NCBI RefSeq assembly: GCF_002849715.1
Contig: NZ_CP018863.1
Location: 3,534,001 to 3,598,000, forward strand
DNA: 64,000 nt
Source: Arthrobacter crystallopoietes
GTDB taxonomy: Bacteria > Actinomycetota > Actinomycetes > Actinomycetales > Micrococcaceae
Direction of reading: 5' to 3'
The first letter of the stretch is position 1. The number at the start of each line of letters is the position of its first letter. A program made the position numbers and the translations under genes. Shown piece after piece: positions 56,215 through 64,000 of this stretch. The notes under the pieces were generated by a model that was not told where the DNA came from, searched no databases, and was given only the letters and a program-made list of their open reading frames with translations.

Positions 56215-57708
56215 TTGGAAGACTTAACGGAGTTTCTATCGGCCGTTAGCTCGGTTGTCTGGGGTCCATTTCTGCTCATACCGCTGCTGCTGGGCACCGG
56301 TCTGTACCTGACCATCCGCTTGGGTGGTATGCAGTTCCTCAAACTGGGCGTGGCACTCCGGCTCGGACTGTTCACGCGCAAGGACGCAGGGGCCGAGGGC
56401 GATATTTCGCAGTTCCAGGCCCTGACCACGGCCCTGGCGGCAACCGTTGGTACAGGCAACATTGTCGGCGTCGCCACGGCGATTGGTATCGGCGGGCCCG
56501 GCGCGCTGTTCTGGATGTGGGTGACCGCGCTGCTGGGCATGGCGTCGAAGTACTCGGAGGCCTTCCTGGGCGTCCGGTTCCGCACCACCGACGACGCCGG
56601 CGAAAAGTCCGGCGGCCCGCAGTATTACCTGGAGCGCGGGATCAAGAACCGCTTCGGCAAGGTTCTGGCCCTCTCCTTTGCGGTCTTCGCGTTCCTGGCC
56701 TCCTTCGGTATCGGCAACATGACCCAGGGCAACTCCATCGCGACGAACGTTGAGAGCAGCTGGAACATTCCGCTGTGGGTCACCGGCGCCGTGCTGTCCA
56801 TCCTGACGCTGCTGGTGCTGGTGGGCGGAATCAAGTCCATCGGCCGCGTGACGGCAGGCTTCGTACCGGTCATGATCGTGTTCTACGTGCTCGGAGCCAT
56901 CTACATCCTGATTGCGAACATCGACGGCGTTCCCGCCGCCCTGGCCCTGATCTTCACCGATGCCTTCACCGGCACGGCTGCCGTTGGCGGGTTCACCGGT
57001 TCCGCCATCATGCTGGTGATCCAGATGGGCGTGGCCCGGGGCATCTTCTCCAATGAGTCGGGCATGGGGTCGGCTGCGATCGCCGCTGCCGCAGCGCAGA
57101 CTACCCACCCGGTACGTCAAGGCCTGGTCTCCATGACGCAGACCTTCATCGATACGATCATCGTGGTTACCTGCACCGGGCTGGTGATCATCACCACCGG
57201 CGTCTGGGATCTCGGCGGCGATTCGGCAGCGCTGATGACCGGCGAGGCGTTCAGCCATGGCCTGCCCGGCGAGTGGGGCCACTGGATTGTCACCATTGGG
57301 CTGGTCCTGTTCGCCTTTTCGACGATTCTTGGCTGGGCGTACTACGGCGAACGCAACGTTGAGCGGTTGTTCGGCCGCCGCGGCGTGACGCCCTACCGGG
57401 TAGTCTTCTCCCTGGTGGTTTTCATAGGCTGCACGGTTCCGCTGGCGGTGGTCTGGAACTTCTCCGATGTGATGAACGGTCTGATGGCCCTGCCCAACCT
57501 CCTCGGGCTACTCATTCTCTCCGGCCTGATTGTGCGCGAGACCCGGCACTACCTCAAGCACGATCCGGAGCTCAAGGCGAACAAGGACGAGATCGAGGCC
57601 TTCATGCGGGACCAGCCCGGCTGGGGTGAGTGGAAGGCCGGCGACGTGGTCGGCTCCTCGCACCACCGCGAGCGTCAGGTGCCGCAGGGCGGGACGCGCC
57701 AGCCCTAG
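56215..57708 (+). CDS. Sodium:alanine/glycine symporter (AGCS family)
   Basis: This 497-aa permease with 10-11 hydrophobic segments has the AGCS signatures ALAATVGTGNIVGVATAI near residue 75, MASKYSEAFLGVRFR, and GVARGIFSNESGMGSAA. It imports alanine or glycine with Na+. TTG 56215 has SD GGAG (56205-56208) six bases away; TTG 56203 is in frame upstream. Alanine dehydrogenase is encoded 41 kb upstream. The hydrophilic C-terminal tail is His/Arg-rich. Confidence 0.9.
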   Translation: MEDLTEFLSAVSSVVWGPFLLIPLLLGTGLYLTIRLGGMQFLKLGVALRLGLFTRKDAGAEGDISQFQALTTALAATVGTGNIVGVATAIGIGGPGALFWMWVTALLGMASKYSEAFLGVRFRTTDDAGEKSGGPQYYLERGIKNRFGKVLALSFAVFAFLASFGIGNMTQGNSIATNVESSWNIPLWVTGAVLSILTLLVLVGGIKSIGRVTAGFVPVMIVFYVLGAIYILIANIDGVPAALALIFTDAFTGTAAVGGFTGSAIMLVIQMGVARGIFSNESGMGSAAIAAAAAQTTHPVRQGLVSMTQTFIDTIIVVTCTGLVIITTGVWDLGGDSAALMTGEAFSHGLPGEWGHWIVTIGLVLFAFSTILGWAYYGERNVERLFGRRGVTPYRVVFSLVVFIGCTVPLAVVWNFSDVMNGLMALPNLLGLLILSGLIVRETRHYLKHDPELKANKDEIEAFMRDQPGWGEWKAGDVVGSSHHRERQVPQGGTRQP

Positions 57709-57726
57709 CCGCGCCTGCAGTAACGA

Positions 57727-57765
57727 TGAAGGCCCCGTTTCCGGTAACCGGAAACGGGGCCTTCA
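57727..57765. terminator. Perfect 18-bp hairpin between convergent genes
   Basis: Arms 57727-57744 and 57748-57765 match at all positions around a TAA centre. It lies between the symporter stop (57708) and the moaD stop (57824) and probably ends both transcripts. Confidence 0.85.
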
Positions 57766-57823
57766 TAGTCTGCAGATTCTGCAGGGCACGCGGCCCAGGC
57801 AACCGGCCGTTCGATGCAGCGGA

Positions 57824-58102
57824 TCAGCCGCCGGCGAAGGGCGGGAGGATGTCGATAATGTCCTGATCTTCGAGGACTGACGAACGGTCCTTGCAAGCGA
57901 TCTCGTTGCGCAGGAAACTGCTGCGCGCGATCACCGAGTCCAGTGCCGGTGCACCCTTGGACTGTGCGACTGAGTGCGGGTGCTCCCGGATCAGCACGTC
58001 GAGGACGTCTCCGAGCGTGCTGCCTTCGGGCAGGACCACTTTCTCCTCTTCGGTCCCGGCCGCGGCCTGGGCCGCGCCGAAGTACCTGATCAACAACAAC
58101 AA
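57824..58102 (-). CDS. moaD: MoaD/ThiS-family sulfur carrier
   Basis: This small subunit of molybdopterin synthase carries sulfur on its C-terminal Gly-Gly as a thiocarboxylate. The 92-aa ubiquitin-like protein ends FAGG and contains IDILPPFAGG and LGDVLDVLIREH. The start is one of four consecutive in-frame TTG codons (58102 to 58091); no ATG or GTG is available and no SD is seen, so translation is probably coupled to moaA, whose stop is 1 nt upstream. Confidence 0.88.
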   Translation of the reverse strand: MLLLIRYFGAAQAAAGTEEEKVVLPEGSTLGDVLDVLIREHPHSVAQSKGAPALDSVIARSSFLRNEIACKDRSSVLEDQDIIDILPPFAGG

Positions 58103-58103
58103 T

Positions 58104-59210
58104 TCAACCGCCGATCGCGCTCATGGTTCGGTCCGGCTGGACGAAGTCCTCGGCGCCCAGTCCGGTATGGTCCATCCCGTGTGCCCGGGGTTTGGCCCAC
58201 ATCGCTTCGCGCCACCGATCGGCGACGGCTTCGTCCCCTGCGCCGCTGCGGAGCAGGTCGCGCAGGTCGGTTTCGTCGTGCGAGAACAGGCAGGAACGTA
58301 CCTTGCCTTCGGCCGTGATCCGGGTCCGGCGGCAGTCCGCGCAGAAAGGTTCGGTGACCGAGGCGATGATGCCGACAGTGCCGACGACGATGCCGGGGGC
58401 AGAGCGCCGTCGTACTTCCCACCTTTCCGCCGGGGCACCGTCGCGGCGCCGCGGATCCGCGGTGAGGACGAAGTCCTGTTCCAGCAGGGCATGGATCTCC
58501 GCGGCCGAAATCATGTTCTGCCGGGTCCAGCCGTGGTCCGCGTCGAGTGGCATCTGCTCGATGAAGCGCAGCTCGTAGCCGTGGCTGACGGCCCACTCCA
58601 GCAGGCCGGATGCTTCCTGGTCGTTGATGCCGCGCATCAGCACCGCATTGATCTTGATCAGGCCGAGGCCCATCCGGTGTGCTTCTTCGATCCCCTTGAG
58701 CACCCGGTCCAGGAAGGGCCGGCGCGTGAGCTGGGCGAAGGTTTCCGGGTGCAGCGAATCCATCGATACGTTGATGCGGGTCAGGCCGGCATCCTTGAGG
58801 ATCCGGGCCTTCTTGTCCAGTCCGAGGCCGTTGGTGGTCAGCGACACCGGCAGGTCGGGATGGTTGTTCCGGACACCGGCGATAATGTCGGCCAGTCCGG
58901 CGCGCACAAGCGGCTCGCCGCCGGTCAGGCGCAGTTCGCGCACACCCAGGTGGTTGACGGCGATGTCTACCAGCCGGACGATTTCGGTGTCCGTGAGGAC
59001 CTGCTCCTTGTTCAGCCAGTCGAGGCCCTCGGCGGGCATGCAGTAGGTGCAGCGCAGGTTGCATTTATCCGTCAGCGAGATGCGCAGGTCCGTCGCGGAG
59101 CGGCCGAAACGATCAATCAGCCCGGGGCCGGCCTCCAGCGGCCGCGCTGGCAGGGCGGCGGTGCCGCGGGCACCGGATGCTACCTGCGGCATCCCCAAAT
59201 TAACGCTCAT
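58104..59210 (-). CDS. moaA: GTP 3',8-cyclase MoaA
   Basis: This radical-SAM enzyme makes the first intermediate of molybdenum cofactor synthesis from GTP. The 368-aa protein has the N-terminal cluster motif CNLRCTYC, the SAM segment LTGGEPLVR, a second C-terminal cluster region FCADCRRTRI with CLF, and the ending SAIGG (GG tail). ATG 59210 is preferred over an upstream in-frame Met. It is divergent from the HTH-TOBE gene; moaC partner genes are not in this window. Confidence 0.95.
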   Translation of the reverse strand: MSVNLGMPQVASGARGTAALPARPLEAGPGLIDRFGRSATDLRISLTDKCNLRCTYCMPAEGLDWLNKEQVLTDTEIVRLVDIAVNHLGVRELRLTGGEPLVRAGLADIIAGVRNNHPDLPVSLTTNGLGLDKKARILKDAGLTRINVSMDSLHPETFAQLTRRPFLDRVLKGIEEAHRMGLGLIKINAVLMRGINDQEASGLLEWAVSHGYELRFIEQMPLDADHGWTRQNMISAAEIHALLEQDFVLTADPRRRDGAPAERWEVRRRSAPGIVVGTVGIIASVTEPFCADCRRTRITAEGKVRSCLFSHDETDLRDLLRSGAGDEAVADRWREAMWAKPRAHGMDHTGLGAEDFVQPDRTMSAIGG

Positions 59211-59324
59211 GTATCGAGGGTACGTTAGCACGGGCTGCCTTGCCGAGCCCCGTCTCCCCATGTGGACAGCGGGTAGCGGCGGTGGACCTGTTCAACCCGC
59301 AGATGCGGAACTATGCTGGGATTC

Positions 59325-59744
59325 GTGACGCAAATACGAGTAGCAGAGGCAGCGCGCTTCCTCGGAGTCAGCGACGATACAGTCCGGCGGTGGATCGACG
59401 CCGGCACACTGACCGGGCAGCGCGATGCCGCCGGGCGGACCGTGGTCGCCGGGACGGAGCTGGCCGCCCTGGCCAAAGAACATGCTGCCCTGCCACCGGA
59501 CCAGTCCGCAGCCGGCAGCTCGGCCCGGAACCGTTTTGTGGGGCTGGTGACCTCCGTGGTGATGGACACGGTGATGGCGCAGGTGGAGCTGCAGTGCGGG
59601 CCGCACCGGGTCGTCTCGCTGATGAGTGCCGAGGCCGTCCGCGAGCTGGGGCTGGAACCAGGGTCGGTGGCCACCGCAGTCGTGAAGGCAACCAACGTGA
59701 TCGTGCAGACACCGGCCGCCCTGCCGGTGAAGGGCCGGCCGTGA
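59325..59744 (+). CDS. HTH-TOBE molybdate-responsive regulator or molbindin
   Basis: This 139-aa protein has an N-terminal excisionase/MerR-type HTH (residues 1-45, AARFLGVSDDTVRRWIDAG) and a C-terminal TOBE (Mop) domain (about 70-130) that binds molybdate. It is not the classic ModE layout but serves a similar role, likely controlling mod or moa genes. Start GTG 59325 or ATG 59313. It is coupled to modA by 4 nt overlap. Confidence 0.87.
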   Translation: MTQIRVAEAARFLGVSDDTVRRWIDAGTLTGQRDAAGRTVVAGTELAALAKEHAALPPDQSAAGSSARNRFVGLVTSVVMDTVMAQVELQCGPHRVVSLMSAEAVRELGLEPGSVATAVVKATNVIVQTPAALPVKGRP

Positions 59745-60568
59745 GGCTGACGATACGGCGGGCCAATCAGAGGACTGCAAGGCCCGGACGGCTTGCCGCT
59801 GCATTGCTCGCGCTGGCGGGAACCATGGGGCTGGCTGCCTGCGGCTCCGGTCAGGACGGCGCAGCCGGTGGAGGTGGCGCGGAGGAGGGAACCATCACGG
59901 TCTATGCGGCCGCGTCGCTGGCGGCACCGTTCACGGCGCTGGCGGAATCCTTCGAGGCCGAAGTCCCGGGCAGCACGGTGCGCCTGAACTTTGCCGGATC
60001 GGCCGATTTGGCCACCCAGATCATCGAGGGCGCGCCTGCCGATGTCTTCGCGTCGGCGGATGCAGCCACCCTGGCGCGCGTGGCGGAGGCCGGGGGAGTG
60101 GCCGGCGCCGTGCAGGATCTGGCCACGAACATGCCGGCCCTGGTGGTGCCCTCCGCCAACCCCGCGGGCATCGAAACGCTGGCTGACCTGGAACGGCCGG
60201 ACGTAAAGCTGGTGCTGTGCGCCCCGCAGGTGCCCTGCGGTGCCGCGGCCCGGAAACTGGCCGAAACCGCCGGCGTAACCCTTACGCCGGTCAGCGAGGA
60301 AAATTCGGTGACGGCGGTCCTCGGGAAAGTGACCGCGGGCGAGGCGGATGCCGGCTTTGTGTACCGGACCGACGCCGTGCGGGCCGGAGACAAGGTCCGG
60401 ACCATCCCCGTGCCGCATGCCGCGGATGCCGCTGTGACCTATCCGATCGCGGTGACTGCCGGCGCCGCCGGAACCGGGCGGGAGGAGCTCGCCCGGGAGT
60501 TCGTGGAGTATGCGACCGGTGAACCAGGGCAGCGCGTGCTTACGGACGCTGGGTTCGGCACACCATGA
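59741..60568 (+). CDS. modA: Molybdate ABC transporter, substrate-binding lipoprotein
   Basis: ModA is the extracytoplasmic molybdate-binding protein. The 275-aa protein has a signal peptide with lipobox LAAC, then the ModA-type start [21 protein letters not shown] and [22 protein letters not shown], and [18 protein letters not shown]. Start GTG 59741. Its stop overlaps modB. Confidence 0.95.
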   Translation: MRLTIRRANQRTARPGRLAAALLALAGTMGLAACGSGQDGAAGGGGAEEGTITVYAAASLAAPFTALAESFEAEVPGSTVRLNFAGSADLATQIIEGAPADVFASADAATLARVAEAGGVAGAVQDLATNMPALVVPSANPAGIETLADLERPDVKLVLCAPQVPCGAAARKLAETAGVTLTPVSEENSVTAVLGKVTAGEADAGFVYRTDAVRAGDKVRTIPVPHAADAAVTYPIAVTAGAAGTGREELAREFVEYATGEPGQRVLTDAGFGTP

Positions 60569-61452
60569 CCATGGGCCCATCCGGTACACGCCCCGGGGAG
60601 GACGAAACAGCCGGCCTCGGCGCGCCACTGCCCACGGCTGGGCGGCAGTCCGGCCGGCAGACGACTACGGGGCTGCCGGCCGCGGTCTTCGTCTTCGCCG
60701 CGGCCGGAACTGTGCTGGTGCTGCTGCCGTTGCTGGCCATGGCGCTGCGGGTTGACTGGTCCGGCTTCTGGCCGCTGATAACGAGCGACGGCGCACTGGC
60801 CGCCTTGGGCCTGAGCCTGCGCACCGCCACCGCCAGCACCCTGGTGTGCCTGCTGCTGGGCACGCCGCTGGCACTGGTGCTGGCCCGCTCCAGCTTCCCG
60901 GGCCGCAAACTGCTCCGGGCGCTGGTGCTGCTGCCGCTGGTACTGCCGCCCGTCGTCGGTGGTATGGCACTGCTGTATACCTTCGGCCGCCAGGGCCTGC
61001 TGGGCAGCACCTTGGAGCTATGGGGGATCCAGATCGCCTTCTCCACCACCGCTGTTGTGCTCGCGCAGAGCTTCGTTGCGCTGCCGTTCCTGGTGCTCAG
61101 CGTTGAAGCGTCGCTGCGCAGCGCGGGCAGCCGCTACGAGCAGGCCGCCGCCACCCTGGGCGCCCGTCCGGCGACGGTGCTGCGGCGGGTGACGCTGCCG
61201 CTGCTGCTGCCCGCGTTGGCGTCCGGCACTGTGCTGTGCTTCGCCCGGGCGCTGGGCGAGTTCGGTGCCACCTTGACGTTTGCCGGCAGCCTGACCGGCG
61301 TGACCCGGACCCTGCCGCTCGAAATCTACCTCCAGCGCGAAACGGATCCGGACGCCGCCGTGGCCCTTTCGATGCTGCTGGTCGCGGCCGCCGTCGTGAT
61401 TGTGGCGTTGACGTATGGGCGCACCGGCCTCCGGAACGGGGCCCGGCGGTGA
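60565..61452 (+). CDS. modB: Molybdate ABC transporter permease
   Basis: This 295-aa membrane permease has six hydrophobic helices and the EAA loop [25 protein letters not shown] that docks the ATPase. It has an unusual 35-residue Gly/Arg/Thr-rich N-terminal tail. It overlaps modA and modC by 4 nt each. Confidence 0.95.
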   Translation: MTMGPSGTRPGEDETAGLGAPLPTAGRQSGRQTTTGLPAAVFVFAAAGTVLVLLPLLAMALRVDWSGFWPLITSDGALAALGLSLRTATASTLVCLLLGTPLALVLARSSFPGRKLLRALVLLPLVLPPVVGGMALLYTFGRQGLLGSTLELWGIQIAFSTTAVVLAQSFVALPFLVLSVEASLRSAGSRYEQAAATLGARPATVLRRVTLPLLLPALASGTVLCFARALGEFGATLTFAGSLTGVTRTLPLEIYLQRETDPDAAVALSMLLVAAAVVIVALTYGRTGLRNGARR

Positions 61453-62516
61453 GTTTTACCCTGCGGGCCGCCTTGGCCGAGCGGCAGCTGGATGTCAGCT
61501 TCAAGGTCAACGACGGCGAGACCGTGGCCCTGATGGGGGCGAACGGGGTCGGCAAATCCAGCGTGCTGGCCATCATCGCGGGGCTGGTCCGCCCGGATCA
61601 TGGTGAAGCGGTGCTCGACGGGCGCGTGTTGTTCGGACCGGGCACCGTCCTGCCGCCGCACCGGCGGTCCGTGGCGTTGCTGTCCCAGGATGCGCTGTTG
61701 TTCCCTCAGCTGAGCGCACTCGAGAACGTCGCCTTCGGCCCGCGGAGCCAGGGAGTCCCGAGGCGCGCCGCCCGGAAACGTGCCCTGGACTGGCTGGCGG
61801 AGGCCGAGGCCACCCACCTGGCTCCGCGCCGCCCGGCCGAGCTGTCCGGGGGGCAGGCCCAGCGCGTGGCGATCGCCCGGGCCTTGGCCGCGGAACCGGA
61901 TCTGCTGCTGCTGGACGAACCGCTCGCGGCGCTGGACGCCACCGTGGCTCCGGTGATCCGGCGCATGCTGCGGCGGGTGCTCGCCGGCCGCCGCGCCGTC
62001 GTCGTCACCCACGATATTCTCGATGCCCTCCTGCTGGCGGACCGCGTCCTGGTCCTGGAACACGGCCGCGTGGTGGAGCAGGGCACGCCGAAGCAGCTCA
62101 TCGCGCATCCGCGCAGCGCCTTCACCGCGGAACTGGCCGGCCTGAATGTCATAGGCGGCACCGCGGCTGTGGACGGCCTGTGCGCGGGCGAAGGCCAGCC
62201 CGGTATTCCCGCAGGATCGCCGGTGGCGGGGACGGCAGTCCAGCCGCTGGAACCGGGGGAGCCGGCGGTGGCCGCCTTCCGCCCCGCTGCCGTATCCGTC
62301 TTTGCTGAGCGGCCGCACGGCAGCCCGCGCAATGTGCTGCCCGTGACCGTTGACGATCTGGAGCCGGCCGCCGGACACTTAAAGGTAAGGGCCGGTCAGC
62401 TCGCCGCGGAGGTGACGGCTGCCGCGGCGGCGGAATTGGATATCTACCCGGGCCGCAGCATGTTCTTCGCCGTCAAGGCGGCTGAGGTCAGCATCTATCC
62501 GGCCAAGAGCGCTTGA
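61449..62516 (+). CDS. modC: Molybdate ABC transporter ATPase
   Basis: This 355-aa ABC ATPase has Walker [10 protein letters not shown], signature [10 protein letters not shown], Walker [14 protein letters not shown]-loop VVTHD. The C-terminal TOBE-like domain (about 285-350) is ModC-like. Start GTG 61449 overlaps modB. It is followed after 50 nt by the oxidoreductase gene. Confidence 0.95.
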   Translation: MSFTLRAALAERQLDVSFKVNDGETVALMGANGVGKSSVLAIIAGLVRPDHGEAVLDGRVLFGPGTVLPPHRRSVALLSQDALLFPQLSALENVAFGPRSQGVPRRAARKRALDWLAEAEATHLAPRRPAELSGGQAQRVAIARALAAEPDLLLLDEPLAALDATVAPVIRRMLRRVLAGRRAVVVTHDILDALLLADRVLVLEHGRVVEQGTPKQLIAHPRSAFTAELAGLNVIGGTAAVDGLCAGEGQPGIPAGSPVAGTAVQPLEPGEPAVAAFRPAAVSVFAERPHGSPRNVLPVTVDDLEPAAGHLKVRAGQLAAEVTAAAAAELDIYPGRSMFFAVKAAEVSIYPAKSA

Positions 62517-62566
62517 CCCGTCCGGCCGCCGCAACCGCCGGTGAAACCCGCGAGGCTGGAGGCCCG

Positions 62567-64000
62567 ATGACACGGAACCCAGGGGCACCGAACCGAGGGG
62601 CGACGCCGGACCGATGGTCAACCGGCCGGCCGGCGGGCACGCACCGGGAGCAGGCTGAATCAGGGCCGGACCAGCCTGCACCGGACCAGTCAGCGCCGAA
62701 CTGGTGGGCGGCGGCCGCCGGGGCCGCTGCTGCCTTGCTGGGAACCGCCGCCGGCGAGCTGGCCGCGGCGTTCCTGAGCCCTTCCGTTTCGCCGTTGACC
62801 GCGGTTGGCTCGGCCGTCATCGACGTGCTGCCCCCGATGGTGAAGGATGCAGCAATCGCGGTCTTCGGGACGGCGGACAAGGCCGCGTTCTTCGTTGCCA
62901 TGACGTTGGTGATCGCGGCCCTCGGCGGCCTGGCCGGAGTGCTCGAAGTACGACGCCGGTACGCCGGCAGCGCTGTCATCCTCGCCTTTGCGGCGGCGGG
63001 CACCGTGGCTGTGCTGGCCAGCCCGCAGGCCGAACAATTGGCGCTGGCCGCCCCGGTGGTCGCCGGGGTAGTGGCCCTGGCGATGCTGCAGGTCCTGGTC
63101 CGGCGCTGCGTCCAAGCCGCCGCCGCTCCTGCACGGCCGGCCGTTCCGGCGCAGGACCCGGCCCGGCGCACGTTCCTGTTGTGGCTGGGAGGTACCGCGG
63201 CAGCGGCGGCGTTGACCGCCGTCGTCGCTACGAGTATCCGCAGTGCCCAGCAGGGTGCAGCCCGCCTCCGCCAGGCCTTCAAGCTGCCCGCCCCGGCCGA
63301 TCCTGCGGAACCGATTCCGGCAGGCGCAACGCTGCCGGTAGCCGGCCTCACGCCGCTCGTGACACCGAATCCGGATTTCTACCGGATCGACACTGCCCTG
63401 GCGGTGCCCGTGGTCAATGTGGACCAGTGGCGGCTGCGGGTGACCGGCATGGTGGAGCAGGAAGTGGAGCTGGACTTTGATGAACTGGCGGGACAGGAGC
63501 TGACGGAGCGGTACATCACGCTGTGCTGCGTCTCCAACCCGGTGGGCGGAGACCTGATCGGCAATGCGAAGTGGCTGGGCTGGCCGGTCCGGAACTTGCT
63601 CGCCAGGGCCCGCCCGCAGGCCGGGGCGGACATGGTGCTCTCGCGCAGCGTGGACGGCTGGACCGCTTCGACACCGCTGGAAGTGCTGACCGACGAGCGG
63701 GATGCGCTGCTGGCCATCGGGATGAACGGCGAACCGCTGCCGCTCGAACACGGCTTCCCGGTGCGGCTGGTGGTGCCCGGGCTTTTCGGCTACGTCTCCG
63801 CCACCAAGTGGGTCACCGAACTGAAACTCACCCGCTTCGAGGACGAGACCGCATACTGGACCACCCGGGGCTGGAGCGCCCGGGGACCGGTGAAGATGAG
63901 CTCGCGGATCGACACGCCTCGCAACGGTGCGCGGCTCGACCCCGGCCAGGTGGACATCGGCGGTGTGGCCTGGTCCCAGCACACCGGCATCAGCGCCGTG
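62567..64000 (+). CDS. Molybdopterin-dependent oxidoreductase (sulfite oxidase-like), 3' cut by window
   Basis: ATG 62567 has SD GGAGG (62558-62562), and the frame stays open to the window edge (at least 477 aa). After a 45-residue Pro/Gly-rich tail come several hydrophobic segments (about residues 45-200), then RTFLLWLGGTAAAAALTA, a twin-Arg-less membrane segment. The Moco domain starts about residue 265, with the Mo-ligand Cys in YITLCCVSNPVGG and GWPVRNLL, and GFPVRLVVPGLFGY, all YedY/SuoX-type. A dimerisation domain begins at KMSSRIDTP. Electron acceptor and substrate unknown; sulfite is only the family guess. No heme domain is seen. Confidence 0.87.
   Translation, partial: MTRNPGAPNRGATPDRWSTGRPAGTHREQAESGPDQPAPDQSAPNWWAAAAGAAAALLGTAAGELAAAFLSPSVSPLTAVGSAVIDVLPPMVKDAAIAVFGTADKAAFFVAMTLVIAALGGLAGVLEVRRRYAGSAVILAFAAAGTVAVLASPQAEQLALAAPVVAGVVALAMLQVLVRRCVQAAAAPARPAVPAQDPARRTFLLWLGGTAAAAALTAVVATSIRSAQQGAARLRQAFKLPAPADPAEPIPAGATLPVAGLTPLVTPNPDFYRIDTALAVPVVNVDQWRLRVTGMVEQEVELDFDELAGQELTERYITLCCVSNPVGGDLIGNAKWLGWPVRNLLARARPQAGADMVLSRSVDGWTASTPLEVLTDERDALLAIGMNGEPLPLEHGFPVRLVVPGLFGYVSATKWVTELKLTRFEDETAYWTTRGWSARGPVKMSSRIDTPRNGARLDPGQVDIGGVAWSQHTGISAV

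Noticed and set aside
1..64000. Defence island, toxin-antitoxin, prophage or secondary-metabolite cluster
   Set aside because: No gene with such domains was found on either strand.

Overview
The window is high-GC DNA with the housekeeping gene order of an actinobacterium. The closest fit by gene content is Micrococcaceae (Arthrobacter-like): rpsB-tsf-pyrH-frr-cdsA, then dxr-rseP-ispG-proS, then rimP-nusA-ylxR-infB-rbfA-truB-ribF-rpsO-pnp-M16 peptidase. Many GTG/TTG starts, 1-8 nt stop/start overlaps and GC-rich terminators agree with this. The genus assignment is inference; no similarity search was run. The region is chromosomal. I see no insertion sequence, prophage, integrase, CRISPR array, rRNA or origin.

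Layout. 1-390: a CAT-anticodon tRNA behind two perfect hairpins. 387-5800: an M23-like exported protein, then the rpsB-tsf-pyrH-frr-cdsA block. 5.8-12.8 kb: a DivIVA-repeat protein, then two divergent sodium:solute symporter modules. Each module pairs a permease with a small two-helix membrane protein, and a LytS/LytR-type two-component system lies between them. 12.9-19.3 kb: an SDR enzyme, a regulator-alanine dehydrogenase unit (Lrp type, ald) and a divergent branched-chain 2-oxoacid dehydrogenase-type operon (E1 alpha, E1 beta, E2). 19.3-28.4 kb: a GNAT, a TetR regulator and a divergent seven-gene leucine/isovalerate operon (acyl-CoA carboxylase beta and alpha, acyl-CoA dehydrogenase, CoA-transferase A and B, MaoC hydratase, CitE-like lyase). 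28.4-38.7 kb: isoprenoid genes dxr and ispG, site-2 protease, an unusual lipoprotein, proS and a TauE-like exporter. 38.7-41 kb: a phosphotransferase and a DUF4439 protein on the minus strand. 41-56 kb: the nusA-infB/rpsO-pnp block, with an exported beta-propeller protein, a nucleoside deaminase and two small membrane proteins inserted. 56.2-57.7 kb: a sodium:alanine symporter. 57.8-64 kb: a molybdenum locus (moaD, moaA, HTH-TOBE protein, modABC) ending in a molybdopterin oxidoreductase cut by the window edge.

How the genes work together. The bkd-type operon and the leucine operon, 1.3 kb apart, together cover the route from branched-chain 2-oxoacids to acetyl-CoA and acetoacetate. Gene content matches the mycobacterial Rv2498c-Rv2506 locus, which uses a MaoC hydratase and a CitE-type lyase in place of the classical crotonase and HMG-CoA lyase. 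Alanine dehydrogenase and the alanine symporter add amino-acid use, and the symporter modules add carboxylate uptake. Three of these transcription units carry a CRP/GlxR-like 16-bp palindrome (10732, 15642, 56168), suggesting shared carbon-status control. The leucine operon instead has two TetR-type palindromes between regulator and operon. The molybdenum genes supply molybdate uptake and cofactor synthesis for the oxidoreductase beside them.

Regulatory RNA structure is unusually legible. Several perfect GC-rich hairpins lie at intercistronic junctions (rpsB/tsf, infB/rbfA, rpsO/pnp, pnp/M16), some with no U-tract. Start sites are chosen from Shine-Dalgarno spacing and family alignment from memory; uncertain ones are flagged in the entries.
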